Source of the DNA: Clonostachys chloroleuca
Lineage: Eukaryota; Ascomycota; Sordariomycetes; Hypocreales; Bionectriaceae
Reading direction: 5' to 3'
NCBI GenBank assembly: GCA_037952775.1
Contig: JBANAY010000001.1
Coordinates: forward strand, 4,960,001 to 5,024,000
DNA length: 64,000 nt
The notes beneath the pieces were generated by a model. That model saw only the letters and a list, made by a program, of their open reading frames with translations. It ran no database searches and was not told where the DNA came from. How positions within the stretch are numbered: position 1 is the stretch's first letter; each line of letters begins with the position of its first letter. This document shows, in pieces, positions 45,109-55,058 of this stretch. A program made the translations under genes and the position numbers.

Positions 45109-46598
45109 TCAATTCGCACTTTTCTTATAGCGGACAACAAATGTTGCGGGAACCTTCGTTCCTTTGAAGCGTGTCGAGTGTGCTGGCGGAAGCGCTTCGG
45201 TGGGATCAGTGTCAAACAGTCGGGTTTGATCACCCCCAATGGTTTGAGGAGGGCACTCCAGAGGTAACTGTGAGTATTAGCACTTGACTCAGGAAGGAGA
45301 CCGCTTGGTGTCTTACGATCTTCGGGACCACGGCTTGCTCACCATCTTCCCCGCCTGCTTCGTCTCCATCATCTACCGTATACTCGCTTCCCTTGTGGCC
45401 GGGAAGGTTGTCAGACGTTTGATCATGGAGCGGATCTGCCGCTTCCAAGAGCTCCTCCACATATTCATGTACAACTATCTCATCAGCAATGCTTTCGAGC
45501 TCGTCGTCCGTCAGGCTTCCGCAGGAGGCAGTCGGGACGGGCTCTTCCGGCTTCATCCTGATGGGAACCTCCTTCTTGACATGATCTGTGATTTCAGCGC
45601 TATCCTCTTTCTTGACATGTGCTTCCTGCTTGATGCGCTTTCCGCAATTCAAGGCTGGGCTTGTGTCTTCTTGCTTGACTTTCCGTTTCTTTTCTTCCTT
45701 GACTGGCGTTGAGTATCCATCCGGCCTCAAGGGTGTAGCTGGTTCCTGTTTGTCGATTACATCTGTAGATGTAAGGACAACTAGTACTTTCAACTGCCCT
45801 GCCTGATTGTTGCCGAAGTGTCCTGAGGCAAGCATACTCGACGGAGTCGTGTACTTGTCGGTATTGGGAACGGTGACGATCTTCTTGCCAGAGAAGCTTG
45901 ACGCGTAAGAAAGGTTCCAGAGGTCTCTGTTCGTAAGATCGATGGTAGGCGGGAGCGGGCGGAGATGGTCGAACAAGATCTCGGTAAATAAGGGCCAAGT
46001 CAGTAAATCTACCGAGGAAAACTTGATCACCGTATCTTTCAGAGCCAGCACCGTCTCCGGGACCTCAACTGCAACCCGTTGAAGTACCTGGTCTCCAGGC
46101 TTACAAGAAGGAGACTTATATGTACCCACTGGTATCCCGTACGGTGCCTCGTAGGCTTCCTGGTGTTTGCTTTTGAGTTCTGAATCGCCTGGCTGGCCGC
46201 GGATGCCACAGTCATAAACTGGGAACTGCTTGACAACTCAGGAGGAGGAATGCGCGCCCGTGTATTCATTGCACCGATAGCAAACGCCTCAATAGGGAGC
46301 CGTTGAGCCGTTCTCCCAATACTGATAGATGATACAGGCTTCCGTTGGCCACGTAGCAACTGGCTTGCTGGACTGACTGGTCGTGGCGGTGGAGAGTCTT
46401 CAACCTCTACCACCTCATCGTACGGACCCGGAAGTGCCGGAGTTTTGGACCTGTCACGATTCTGGGGCCGAAAGGGGTTGGCCAAACCGCAATGACCGCA
46501 ATAATTGGCGCCAACATATGTGGTGGTGAAGAGTTCATAGTGCTTCTTCCCCGCTTGGACGCAGTAGACATGTTCGGGGGGATCTTGGGAAGGCCCAT
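45109..46598 (-). pseudogene. Transposon-borne acidic protein with CxxC knuckle, broken
   Basis: From ATG at 46598 (MGLPKIPP); a one-base change at the G6 run 46576-46581 separates it from EHVYCVQAGKKHYELFTTTY and YVGANYCGHCGLANPFRPQN (possible zinc knuckle, Cys near position 12 plus CGHC). Then a Pro-rich linker, a second shift near 46215, and YDCGIRGQPGDSELKSKHQE, PPTIDLTNRDLWNLSYASSF, an acidic/basic tail with SUMO-like motifs (VKKEVPIRMKPEEP), and after a 49-nt intron (45316-45268, CTAAT branch) the end PLECPPQTIGGD, then FKGTKVPATFVVRYKKSAN, stop at 45109-45111. The exon 2 stop falls directly beside the transposase stop. Partner protein of the transposon; function unknown. Confidence 0.75.
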
Positions 46599-47131
46599 CT
46601 TAGTAGAAGACAAGAGGTGAAAATCGGAAAAGGAGGAAAGGGGGAGGACCGGCTTCCATTGAGGTTTTAATTTAACAAGAACAACAACATCGCCATTCTT
46701 CATGGTGAATGAAGTCGCTTAGCTTATTTGAGCAGGAGGTTACTCCGCTAGTCCGCTGCTGACCAGTAGCGGGATTACTGCGTTAATCACCACAGGCTCA
46801 CCAAGCTGCTTTTCGTCGCGAATGGGAGAGAAATGGGCAGTCAGACTTTCGCAATGCCTGGACGAGGCAAGCTGCAATCGTGAAATCAAATCAGATTTTA
46901 GATAGTGAGTTTATTCAGGAGAATCTAACCTGGATATAATGTGCATTGGTATTGTAGCGACTTGTCCCACCACCCTGATCCCACAACCCCGATGCGGTGG
47001 TGACTGGCAAGTTCGAATGGCTGAAGGCTGCCGCGCGAACCCGCAGCTAGTCCGCAGTACATTTTCCCAACGAACCCGATGTACTCAGATTACTAATAAG
47101 TAGAGCCACTAAACCCGAATGGAAGCGACCG

Positions 47132-47167
47132 GGGGTTTTGCAACAGTCGCCCCTATCGCCCACCATA
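47132..47167 (-). repeat. Terminal inverted repeat, right (36 bp)
   Basis: Read on the minus strand it begins TATGGTGGGCGATAGGGG and ends GACTGTTGCAAAACCCC, followed outside by GTCCGA on the plus strand. Confidence 0.9.
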
Positions 47168-47173
47168 GTCCGA
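47168..47173. repeat. Target-site duplication GTCCGA, right
   Basis: Direct repeat of 41761-41766. Confidence 0.9.
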
Positions 47174-47615
47174 TGTGAATCAGCGCCAGGTTGTAGCTGC
47201 AGACCAATGTACAAGGATGATCTTCCCCTAACTTCAATCTGCTAGTCTGAAATACATTTACGATAAGCTCTTCAGCCTTCTTCCATTGGCCTTGGGCATT
47301 GTACGCCATGGCCTCATTGGACATAGCGGCGAGGATGTCCGGGTGATCATTCCCCAGCACTACCTTCCTCAACTCCGTGACTCGCCTTCCCAACTCAAGT
47401 CCTTCATTGAAATGTTCCTGTTCATGGAGACAGAGTGCAAGATTGTTCATCCAGGAAAGCCTCCTGGGGTGCGTATCGTCAAATACATTGGCTCCCTTGA
47501 CGAGAACTTCAGTTGCGAGTTTCTTTGCTTCCTCATACTTGGCTCGTTGGTAATATGTCAAAGCCAAATTTGCTATGGCTAAGAGTGTTTGCGGATGCAC
47601 ACCGCCAAGTAGCTA
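47168..47615 (-). pseudogene. Kinesin-light-chain-type TPR gene remnant, split by transposon
   Basis: Four 42-residue TPR units: HPQTLLAIANLALTYYQRAK, HPRRLSWMNNLALCLHEQEH, HPDILAAMSNEAMAYNAQGQ and HPCTLVCSYNLALIHIG. This is the tail type found in fungal NB-ARC/TPR (STAND) proteins. The last unit is cut by the transposon exactly at the target duplication; on the far side (41766 leftward) the frame continues QGAWHCGSGDMP before a stop. The upstream part (NB-ARC or other effector) is not visible past about 47615, so the gene was a fragment already. Confidence 0.8.
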
Positions 47616-48008
47616 AGGAGTGAATCTATCTAGTATAGCTAAGAGAGTGTGTTTATATAGAAGGTGCTAGGTTCGATATGGGACATATCGAACATATCTG
47701 TTGATGATATCTGTGATATGTAAATGATTGAACATATCACGGTAGAACGTAAGTCCGTGCCGAGGAGTGACTAAGCAAAAGGTGGTCGGTTTTTGGGTCG
47801 GGTGGTAACAGCCGGTCTACTGTCTCCAATGGCTCTTCGTATGCCTGGGTATCCATATTATCTAAGCCTCAACGCGTGCGCCACAAAGCCACAACTTTAC
47901 GCCCCGTAAAAGTCACCAGGTGCATATGACGCACAGCCTACGAAATGGAACAGCGAAGTAAATGTGCATCTATGCAACGACGTTATCTTTCTAACTCTCA
48001 GGTCCATA
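47616..48008. other. Intergenic; promoter of the carrier gene
   Basis: No gene. A repeated ATATCGAACATATC/GATATGT motif occurs near 47670-47730. Confidence 0.4.
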
Positions 48009-49330
48009 ATGCCCTCGGAAGTATCGCGAGTCATCTCTCCCATGCCCCAAAACACCGAAAATGCCCACTTCAGGGCGCCTGACCTTAAGTCATATCCACA
48101 TGAACCAATTTCCTATCTTTCCCACTTGGAACAGATGACAGCCTGTATCTCGGACACCTCGATTCGAAGTTTTGCCGGAGCCACCAGTGGGGTGGCATCC
48201 AGTGTTATAATCTGTCCTCTCGACGTTGCGAAAACCAAACTACAAGGAAGGGGTGGACTCCAGTTGTGGACGCTCGACCCTGTCCGCACACGACGTTCAT
48301 TTCAAGAGAGGGGTCTAATTGGCACTGGGCGAGCAATGTGGCATCAAGGGGGATTGGCGGGCATGTACCAAGGATTGGGACCGACCATGCTAGCTAATCT
48401 TCCCAGAGGTGCGATCTATTTCACAGTATATCACAAGATCCTTGATTCTTTAAAGGAGAGATATGGTAAGTCATTCTCACGGTGTAATTTGTCCAGATTT
48501 TTTGCAGGTAGTCCTAACTTCAAGCCAAAGGGCAACAACATATATGGGTATCCTCAAGCGTGTCCGCAGTTGCTGGAGGTACCTGCTCTATCTTATTAAC
48601 GAATCCATTGTGGGTTATCAGGACCAGACTCATGTCTCAGACAAGTAACCCTATAAAAAATGCCCCACGAGAATACAAGTCCGTCATAGATGCCATCCGG
48701 AAGATGGTTTGTCGAGAAGGCGTAGCTTCACTCTATTCAGGATTAACCCCAGCTCTACTTGGGGTTACGCACCTAGCTGTGCAGTTTCCATTGTATGAGC
48801 AGTTTAAGATGTACTTGACTGGATCAGAGCTTGGGAATTGGCATGAGGACCAGGGATGGCTCCAAGTCCTAGGGATACTAACAGCTAGCTCCACGAGCAA
48901 AGCGTGTGCGACCGTAGTCACATATCCACATGAAGTTATTCGAACAAGATTGCAAACGCAACGGAAAATATATCCCCTTACCCCAGTCGCTTCAGCAATA
49001 CCGATCAATAACGGCCGCCTACCTGTGCGTGGGAGTGTTTCACGGAAAGGAAAGAGTTACAATGGAGGGACATCCGGGGAGAAGTTTCCCCATCTATACC
49101 GAGGTATTATGAGCACACTCGCAAGAATTTTTCAGGAAGAAGGCTGGCGTGCCTTGTACTCTGGCATGGGTGCTAGCTTGCTAGGAGCGATACCAGCCTC
49201 TGTTACAACAATGCTGGTGTATGAAATAGTGGTGCGAATGGTCAAGAAACTAAGGGCAGCAGGCAGCAGAAAGCTCCAACTTCAGGACACAGTTAAAGTA
49301 GATGGTAACCTGCAGCCCAAAACAACCTAG
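48009..49330 (+). CDS. Mitochondrial carrier (NAD+/pyrimidine-nucleotide type)
   Basis: Six-helix inner-membrane carrier with three signature repeats: CPLDVAKTKLQGRGG, LTNPLWVIRTRLMSQ and TYPHEVIRTRLQTQR. The second repeat with PLWVIRTRL is typical of the yeast YIA6/YEA6 NAD+ carriers and Rim2-like nucleotide carriers, so NAD+ import is likely, not proven. Exons 48009-48465 and 48525-49330; the 59-nt intron has a GTAAGT donor and CTAAC just before the CAAG acceptor; phase kept, 420 residues. Start chosen at ATG 48009 (MPSEVSRVISPMPQ). A soluble N-terminal extension precedes helix 1 (SFAGATSGVASSVIICPLDV). No break found. Confidence 0.9.
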
Positions 49331-49485
49331 CATAAAGATATCTAATGGCAGGAGCTGTCTATTGAAGCTGCACCCTAGCGCTGCTTTTCTCCTTTATAGG
49401 TGACTATTTTCATCCAATATATTGTGCGGACCGGAGCATGATCTGGCCACCCCTGTATACTGTAGACTTGATCACGCTCTTTTAG

Positions 49486-50025
49486 TCATGTAGCTAAGCT
49501 ATACATGATGGATTCCCATGTAACGAAGGGCATTGACCGCAGGTGCACTGACTTCGCGATCTGGCGCCTCGTCGAAATCGTCATCCCCAGCGTGAACCCA
49601 GTCACTGTAGGAATACGGACATAAATAATTTCATCCGTTGGGATCACCCTGCCGCTACAATCTATGAGAGTACACTGGGTAAAGTTGCGTCGAGCTTTCC
49701 TCATTCTCGCCAATTTCGCAGCATACACTAGATTTACTACTCTCTGCAAGCTGATAACTGTAACAGTTGGGCCCTCAACTACCTCCACCTTTCACTTGAT
49801 AGTCGACTAGAACAACAAACCGCTGCGCTGCCTGGGCACGAGCTCGTAATTCCAAGATGAAGGTGCGGCCTGCCTTTTTCCATCCCGAGTTTTTCGATAA
49901 CCCACTAAAAACGGCCGGGAAATGTCGACATCCAGGCTGCGTTTGAAAAAGATTTGTGAAAGTGTTGTGATGTAGTCCTTCCACACAGTTGAACAAAGGC
50001 TCAAACCATCACCATTGCGGTTCAC
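49486..50025 (-). pseudogene. Unidentified coding remnant
   Basis: Minus-strand frames that look protein-like join after one-base shifts: DVDISRPFLVGYRKTRDGKR, then GRTFILELRARAQAAQRFVV, then VEVVEGPTVTVISLQRVVNL and LARMRKARRNFTQCTLIDCS. The second join is at an A-run near 49796 (coding strand AAA where AA would keep frame). No family recognised; lies between the convergent carrier and AdipoR genes. Confidence 0.35.
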
Positions 50026-50211
50026 ATTTGCGGCCTGTACCTATCTGATGAACCAAATGTACTCCGACTTGACTCCCTGAACAAAAGTTGATGGAACGCA
50101 AAGGGATCCGAGAACCTGATGCATTCGTTCCCCATGGCCCAAGGAACGAATAGTAATGATAAACATCCTTCCGCTAAGTGGAGGGTGGTACACGACTGAA
50201 ACCGTGTCGAT

Positions 50212-51303
50212 TTATTCGGTCAAGCACTGAGATTTTAAGACCGTGTGATGGTAGTCAAACGCCTTCGCCATGCCATAAAAATACGTTGCCGCAGCGAGGA
50301 GGACAAACAAGTGGAAGATCTGATGGGAGCTGCCCCAGATGTCGAATGCTCCTGGGAAGCTGCTCTCCGGCCATCGAGCCTATATTCCCAGTAAGGCAGT
50401 TAGTCGCCGTCACTGTGGGAGACAATTGGGGCGTTTACTCCTCACCGCGTAGAGAACTGCACCCAAGATATATATGGCGCCGTGGATGATGATCCAGGTG
50501 ACACTAATCCTGTCCTCGAGACCCCTGTAGCCGTATATGGTGACACCGTGGACAATAGGGATGAAGCCAGATAAACCGAGGCAGATGAATATGATGGCTC
50601 GGTACAGTCGCCATTTCGGGGTCCGGAACTGCTCTACCCACGAAACAGTGGCGCATCCGGTGCCGAGCAGACAGATCTGGCTTTTGGTGAGTAGCCGTCA
50701 CCGTCATATCACGTTCTCTCAAGCTAAACTCACCAGACACAAGTACGCAGTAAGTAGTGTAGGCTTGCAAAAGAAGCTATAATATAGCGCCGGTACAAAG
50801 CTTCCCACAATTAACGCGACAATTCCCGTATAATCCAGCCTGCTCCCCCACCGCACCACCTCCTGGCTGTGATCTAGCACAGTATGGAACGTCGCGCTCA
50901 TGCCAAGGCACAGCACTACGCCGCCAATAAAGCAGGCGAACACGAGCACGTCAGACGGCATGGCAGAGTCATAACGCGGGCGGATGATATAGTACAAATA
51001 TAGCGAGCTAGCCACAGCTACGATGGCGCCGATGAGGTGCGACCAGATGTTGACGGATTCATTGTGTAGATAGAAGAGGGAGTGCAACGAGTGTAGGTAG
51101 GAAGGGCGGATTTGGCGATAGCCGGAGTGAATGAAGGCGTTGTCGCGGCGCCACGAGGGAAGGTCGTCCCAGAGGAGGAGGAGTGGTTTCTCTGCTTTAT
51201 TCTCGATGGCCTTAGCTGTATTTATGGGTTCTGTTGATAGGCCTGTTGAGGGATGGCGTTGACGCCATGCCACTTCCTGATGCGCAGACTGTGAGCTTCT
51301 CAT
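50212..51303 (-). CDS. AdipoR/Izh-type (PAQR, haemolysin III family) membrane protein
   Basis: Seven-TM PAQR family; yeast Izh members influence zinc and sterol/lipid homeostasis, and relatives have ceramidase-type metal sites. Conserved parts: LPSWRRDNAFIHSGYRQI, LFYLHNESVNIWSHLIGAI, then GMSATFHTVLDHSQEVVRWG and LDYTGIVALIVGSFVPALYY, and in the last exon SSHQIFHLFVLLAAATY. His in SATFH and the final HQIFH are the metal ligands of the family. Exons 51303-50734, 50676-50446 and 50379-50212, 322 residues, all phases kept. Complete. Divergent from the hydrolase at 51840 with about 0.5 kb between. Confidence 0.92.
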
Positions 51304-51839
51304 AGCGGTTGGTGATGAGATTTCAGATGAATTTTGGATAAATCAGATACGAGCTCCAGGGATTAGTACAATTCCAGTTCAGTATCGCAAGTGAGAATTT
51401 CCCATATCACGTCATGCTCTCGACCCGACAACTGCTAAGTCAGGTTAGTCCCCATTATCTCATAGTGACGGGTTATACCTACAGAGACACCATTTTAGGA
51501 CTACATCCAACACGCCCAACAGATAACGTCATTCTCATCCCTATACCTCAAAATCCCATATGAGCCTCCTACACTCGGAGTAATGGCTGACTTGCCCAGG
51601 TTAAAGATAAGGTTTATTATCCCAACAAATCGATCGACCCGAATTCAACAACAAAATGCACGTGTCCAGCCCGTGACCTACCGAATCGTAATGCTGCTTA
51701 CATAAGCGGCATCATCCTGCACAAAACAGAAGAAAATGGCAATACATATATTATTTCCACTTAAGCATTACCACTATCTGAGTAGAGAAACCGTGCCGTC
51801 CGAAGCTCTTCCAGTACCTACATTACACTTAACTTCAAC
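51304..51839. other. Divergent promoter region
   Basis: Between the AdipoR-type gene (minus) and the alpha/beta-hydrolase (plus). No gene; no firm regulatory motif. Confidence 0.5.
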
Positions 51840-53528
51840 ATGGTAGAAACAGCCGTCTGGGACTACGTTTTCATCCGGACATGCACATTCCTCTTGCACC
51901 TCGTCGCACCCCTCAGCATTCTCTATTCGCTGGCTAGCTCGCTAGTCCATCTTCCGTTCCATATCCCCCGCATACTAGAGCTATGGCTCGCTTTTGAGGC
52001 GGTGTTCTACCTCGCCGTTTATCTCCCGCGCAAAGCCTACCTCCAGAACGCTGCGACACACCCGATAACCGCCCCCCGCGACGATCGCCGGAAGTTGTTC
52101 CGGCGCTGCCATAGCAACATTCCAGACCCGGAACGCTACTTAACAAAATGGTTTCGGGATGCGGCAGTACCGGAGATCAAGAGGGAGAATGTTAAGGACT
52201 TCTTCCGGTGGGCGTTCCTCAACACTGGAGAGCCTGACCCAGCATATGATGAGGAGCTGGAGGAGTATGTTGGAGAGATGGAGAAGCTATTAGGGAGGAG
52301 CTTGGAACCTGGTCGCGGTAATGCGAAGTGCCTTAGATTGACGCTTGATAAGGTTGAAATGTTACACCGAAGTTTGATATGGTATACGGTGAGTTCTACA
52401 ATGAGACATGGGAATATGTCGCCCAATACTATTAGTCGGGTTATAACATTAATCTACAGTGTGTGTTTGCTGTTGATACAATAGCTTCTATTTACTTACG
52501 CTACTACTCCTTCGGCTTCTACCGCACGTCATTGCTCCAGAGTCTCGCTATCTTCCCCTCACGGCCCCTCGCTATCTTCACCACATATCGCTCCCCGGCG
52601 AAAAAACTAACTTACTGGTACCGGCCGCACACTTCCAAAACAAGGCTCCCTATTGTGTTTATACACGGCATCGGTATCGGACTTTACATGTATATACCAT
52701 TTTTGGCAGACCTTAATGCTAACGATGGTGAGGATTCGTCGGATGGACAGATGGGGATTATAGCGATAGAGATCATGCCTATAAGCTCCAGAATAACAGC
52801 TGAGGCAATGTTGAAGGATGAGATGTGTGAGGAGATTCATTGCATATTGAAGGCACATGGCTGGGAACGGTTTGCACTGGCGTCACACTCGTGGGTCCCC
52901 CTTTATGCTTTTCTCGCTTTCTCCCTATTTCTGTCTTCCTTATTGCTATGTATTAACTTCAGCTGTATGAAGCTACGGAAGCGTAGTTGTCACGCATCTC
53001 CTTCGCACGCCACAGATCGCACAGAAGATTGGACCGATTTTATTTGTTGATCCAGTATCTTTCCTGCTACATCTCCCTGACGTAGCATATAATTTTGTAA
53101 TATCTTCTCTACCTCCCTGCCAACTATCTCAGCTAACCTCAACACTTCAGATCTGTCGGAAGCCAACCAACGCCAATGAACATCTGCTCTCCTACTTCGG
53201 CTCTAAGGACATGGGCATCTCGCACACCTTATTTCGACGTTTCATCTGGGCTGATAATGCCTTGTGGAAGGAAGACATCCAGGGCTATCATGTGACCGTA
53301 GTGTTAGCCGGCAGAGACGTGATTGTTGATACGAAAGTAGTTGCGGCGTATCTGACAGGTGCAGATGACTGGTTTCTGGAAACTAGAAGCGAGGAAGATG
53401 GATTATGGAAAGGGGAGGGGCTGGCTGTGATGTGGTTTCAAGATTTGTATCATGGGCAGGTCTTTAACGGGAGAAAGACAAGAAAGAAGTTGGTGGATAT
53501 TGTTACGAGGTTCTCTGTTGAGAAATAG
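51840..53528 (+). CDS. Membrane-anchored alpha/beta-hydrolase
   Basis: 493 residues in four exons: 51840-52388, 52460-52890, 52973-53096 and 53151-53528, all in phase. N-terminus has two hydrophobic segments (TFLLHLVAPLSILYSLAS and LWLAFEAVFYLAVYLP). The fold begins at LPIVFIHGIGIGLYMYIPFL (oxyanion region HGIGIG). The nucleophile elbow SHSYGS is created by splicing: exon 2 ends CAC TC and exon 3 gives C TAC GGA. Then THLLRTPQIAQKIGPILFVD and, near the end, GRDVIVDTKVVAAYL with Asp candidates and a C-terminal HGQVFN (His candidate). Fungal-wide uncharacterised lipase/esterase-like family; substrate unknown. No break found. Confidence 0.88.
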
Positions 53529-54202
53529 CTATACGCTTTTAGTTAAATAGCTTAAGCAACCTGAAATTATTTGGGCATATTAGGCTTCAATACTTACAAT
53601 GCTACATGTTCTAGCTGATGAAGGTGGACGATTGCTTCTAGTACAGCTCTTCATAATTGAATTCCAGGCCCCTGGCAATGTGAACCCCACGTTTGATTGG
53701 TCTACTGTTGACAACCTCCAGCACCCTCCTTCTTTCACTCTCGCTTATTGGGCACTAACTGCCTGAGCGCAGGTCGAGGCCGCCCCAGGCTCGTCGGCTT
53801 ATGCTCGCGGTAGTTGAGAGTTCGATCGAAGATGCACATTTGCTAAGTCTATTTATTCTCCAAAAGCGGAACAGCTTAAGTATTACTAGTATATGTCTGC
53901 TGGTATATAGTAGTCAGTACGACGATAATCAGCAAAGATTGCTATCTTAGGAAACACCATGCTACAGGCTGTGGTATTATCTTGAGGGAGAGGATGCTCA
54001 GTAATGGCCATCTTGGCACATTTAGCATACGAGGTATAAGAAAATTTAGTAGTAAAACCTATAAAATACAATTCCTTCTCTTTAAAAAGAGAAACTAAAA
54101 GAGAGACGACGTAATCTGCCTTGGCCTTGAGTTTATTCTAGCCATAAAGCCGTCCTTTATCTTTGCCGGTATTTCTCAAGTTCTGTTGAAGTCATAGTCA
54201 TG
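53529..54202. other. Intergenic, no supported gene
   Basis: Only a short minus-strand frame (53886-54071) without resemblance. Confidence 0.5.
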
Positions 54203-54336
54203 TCTCCGGAGCTTTCAGCAGAGGAGAGGGAGAAGAGACTTAAGAGGTCAGATATACCGCTCCTATACATAGCGAAGCTACCGATTTCTCAGCAGACTCT
54301 TCTATTGAGGCACTATGCCTGGCTCCTGCTACTAAG

Positions 54337-54765
54337 ATGAGTGTTAAGACGGCTAGTCTCGAGAACAGCGATGCAGAGGGACGGAATGAGAGTGCCAGAA
54401 CAAGTCCGGCCGCGGATGATCCTCCCACCCCTCCTCCGGTAGCGGATGAAATGCCCGATGAAGAGTGGGAAGCTGTTGAAATTATAGGCGAAGAGGTGAT
54501 CGACGGTAAGCTACACTATACAGTGGAGTGGAAGCCAACACCTGTGCCAGAGGAGAACTGTGTGAACATGAGGGAATTGATTGAGGAGTGGAAGAAGTCA
54601 AGGACACGTCGACGGAAAGGAGGCAAAGGGACTGGGAGCCGGACCGCTCAGCTCGCACAGGAAGCTGGAGTTTCCAAAAAGGCTACAAAGAGTCATGGAC
54701 AAGGAAAGAAGAGCAACAACAAGGACTCTACAAAACGCCCCCGTGGCCGCCCCCGAAAGGCATGA
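54337..54765 (+). CDS. Chromodomain/AT-hook small protein, copy 2
   Basis: 142 residues. Acidic Ser/Thr/Pro leader, then a chromodomain: EEWEAVEIIGEEVIDGKLHY, then TVEWKPTP and MRELIEEWKKSR (pattern of E.I...R...G...Y.VKW......W.....L..LI..F in HP1-like domains, though the usual Trp of the cage is not obvious), a basic helix (RLAQ/QLAQEAGVSKKATKS) and a C-terminal AT-hook RPRGRPRK that binds AT-rich minor groove. Expected to be nuclear and to bind chromatin. Similarity to copy 3 extends upstream to about 54245, but in-frame TAA lies before it and the leader from ATG 54203 is out of frame, so the native start is lost or spliced; MSVKTASLEN (54337) is the first in-frame ATG. Confidence 0.75.
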   Translation: MSVKTASLENSDAEGRNESARTSPAADDPPTPPPVADEMPDEEWEAVEIIGEEVIDGKLHYTVEWKPTPVPEENCVNMRELIEEWKKSRTRRRKGGKGTGSRTAQLAQEAGVSKKATKSHGQGKKSNNKDSTKRPRGRPRKA

Positions 54766-54778
54766 TTAAATAACCAAG

Positions 54779-55058
54779 GTATCACATTATGGTCTAAAGA
54801 GAAGCTATAATATTTGAGTTGTTATGTATGCATTCCTCTCTTCCACAGGTTAAATGCTCTCGTGTTGGTTATCCTTCTGACTGGAAACACTGTAAAGCCG
54901 ATTGGTTCCTTGTTCAAAAATGGATATCAAAATATCAAACGCTGCTCTGCAATCAGCCTCAGTGCCGCCAGCGCTCGGAGTCAGATGGATTTAGGTTAGT
55001 CCCCCTTTCTCATGAAGTAACTTTAGTATCTTGACTAGCTATTTCAATCGGCCATCGG
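54779..55058 (+). repeat. Segmental duplicate B with exon-like stretch
   Basis: Partner of 8437-8757. After a TTCCACAG acceptor-like site at 54843-54850 an open stretch reads VKCSRVGYPSDWKHCKADWF, then LVQKWISKYQTLLCNQPQCR and a GTTAGT donor-like site near 54997. The Cys/Trp-rich residues look like a real exon, but no partner exons were identified. Confidence 0.6.

Larger units (their letters stand above)
41767..47167. mobile_element. 5.4-kb IS3EU-type DNA transposon, complete ends
   Basis: Bounded by 36-bp terminal inverted repeats (32/36 identical) and a 6-bp direct duplication GTCCGA. Ends start TATGG. From memory of the Repbase classification, IS3EU elements have 6-bp duplications, ends starting TAY and an integrase-like transposase, all fitting here. 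Three genes: a Cys-rich protein (42195-43086, minus), the transposase (43382-45108, plus) and an acidic protein (45109-46598, minus). All carry stops or one-base shifts, so this copy is dead, though its ends are well kept. GCTGCGGGTT-type motifs recur inverted inside both ends (about 43253-43290 and 47025-47056). Inserted into a TPR gene. Confidence 0.88.

Noticed and set aside
41767..47167. Interpretation as an LTR retrotransposon because of the integrase fold
   Set aside because: No reverse transcriptase, no LTRs; short TIRs and 6-bp duplication indicate a DNA transposon.
48466..48524. Apparent frameshift in the mitochondrial carrier
   Set aside because: A 59-nt intron with acceptor CAAG (not the earlier TTTGCAG) restores the frame.
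52891..52972. Apparent loss of the hydrolase nucleophile Ser
   Set aside because: Correct splicing with the GTGGGT donor creates SHSYGS across the junction.
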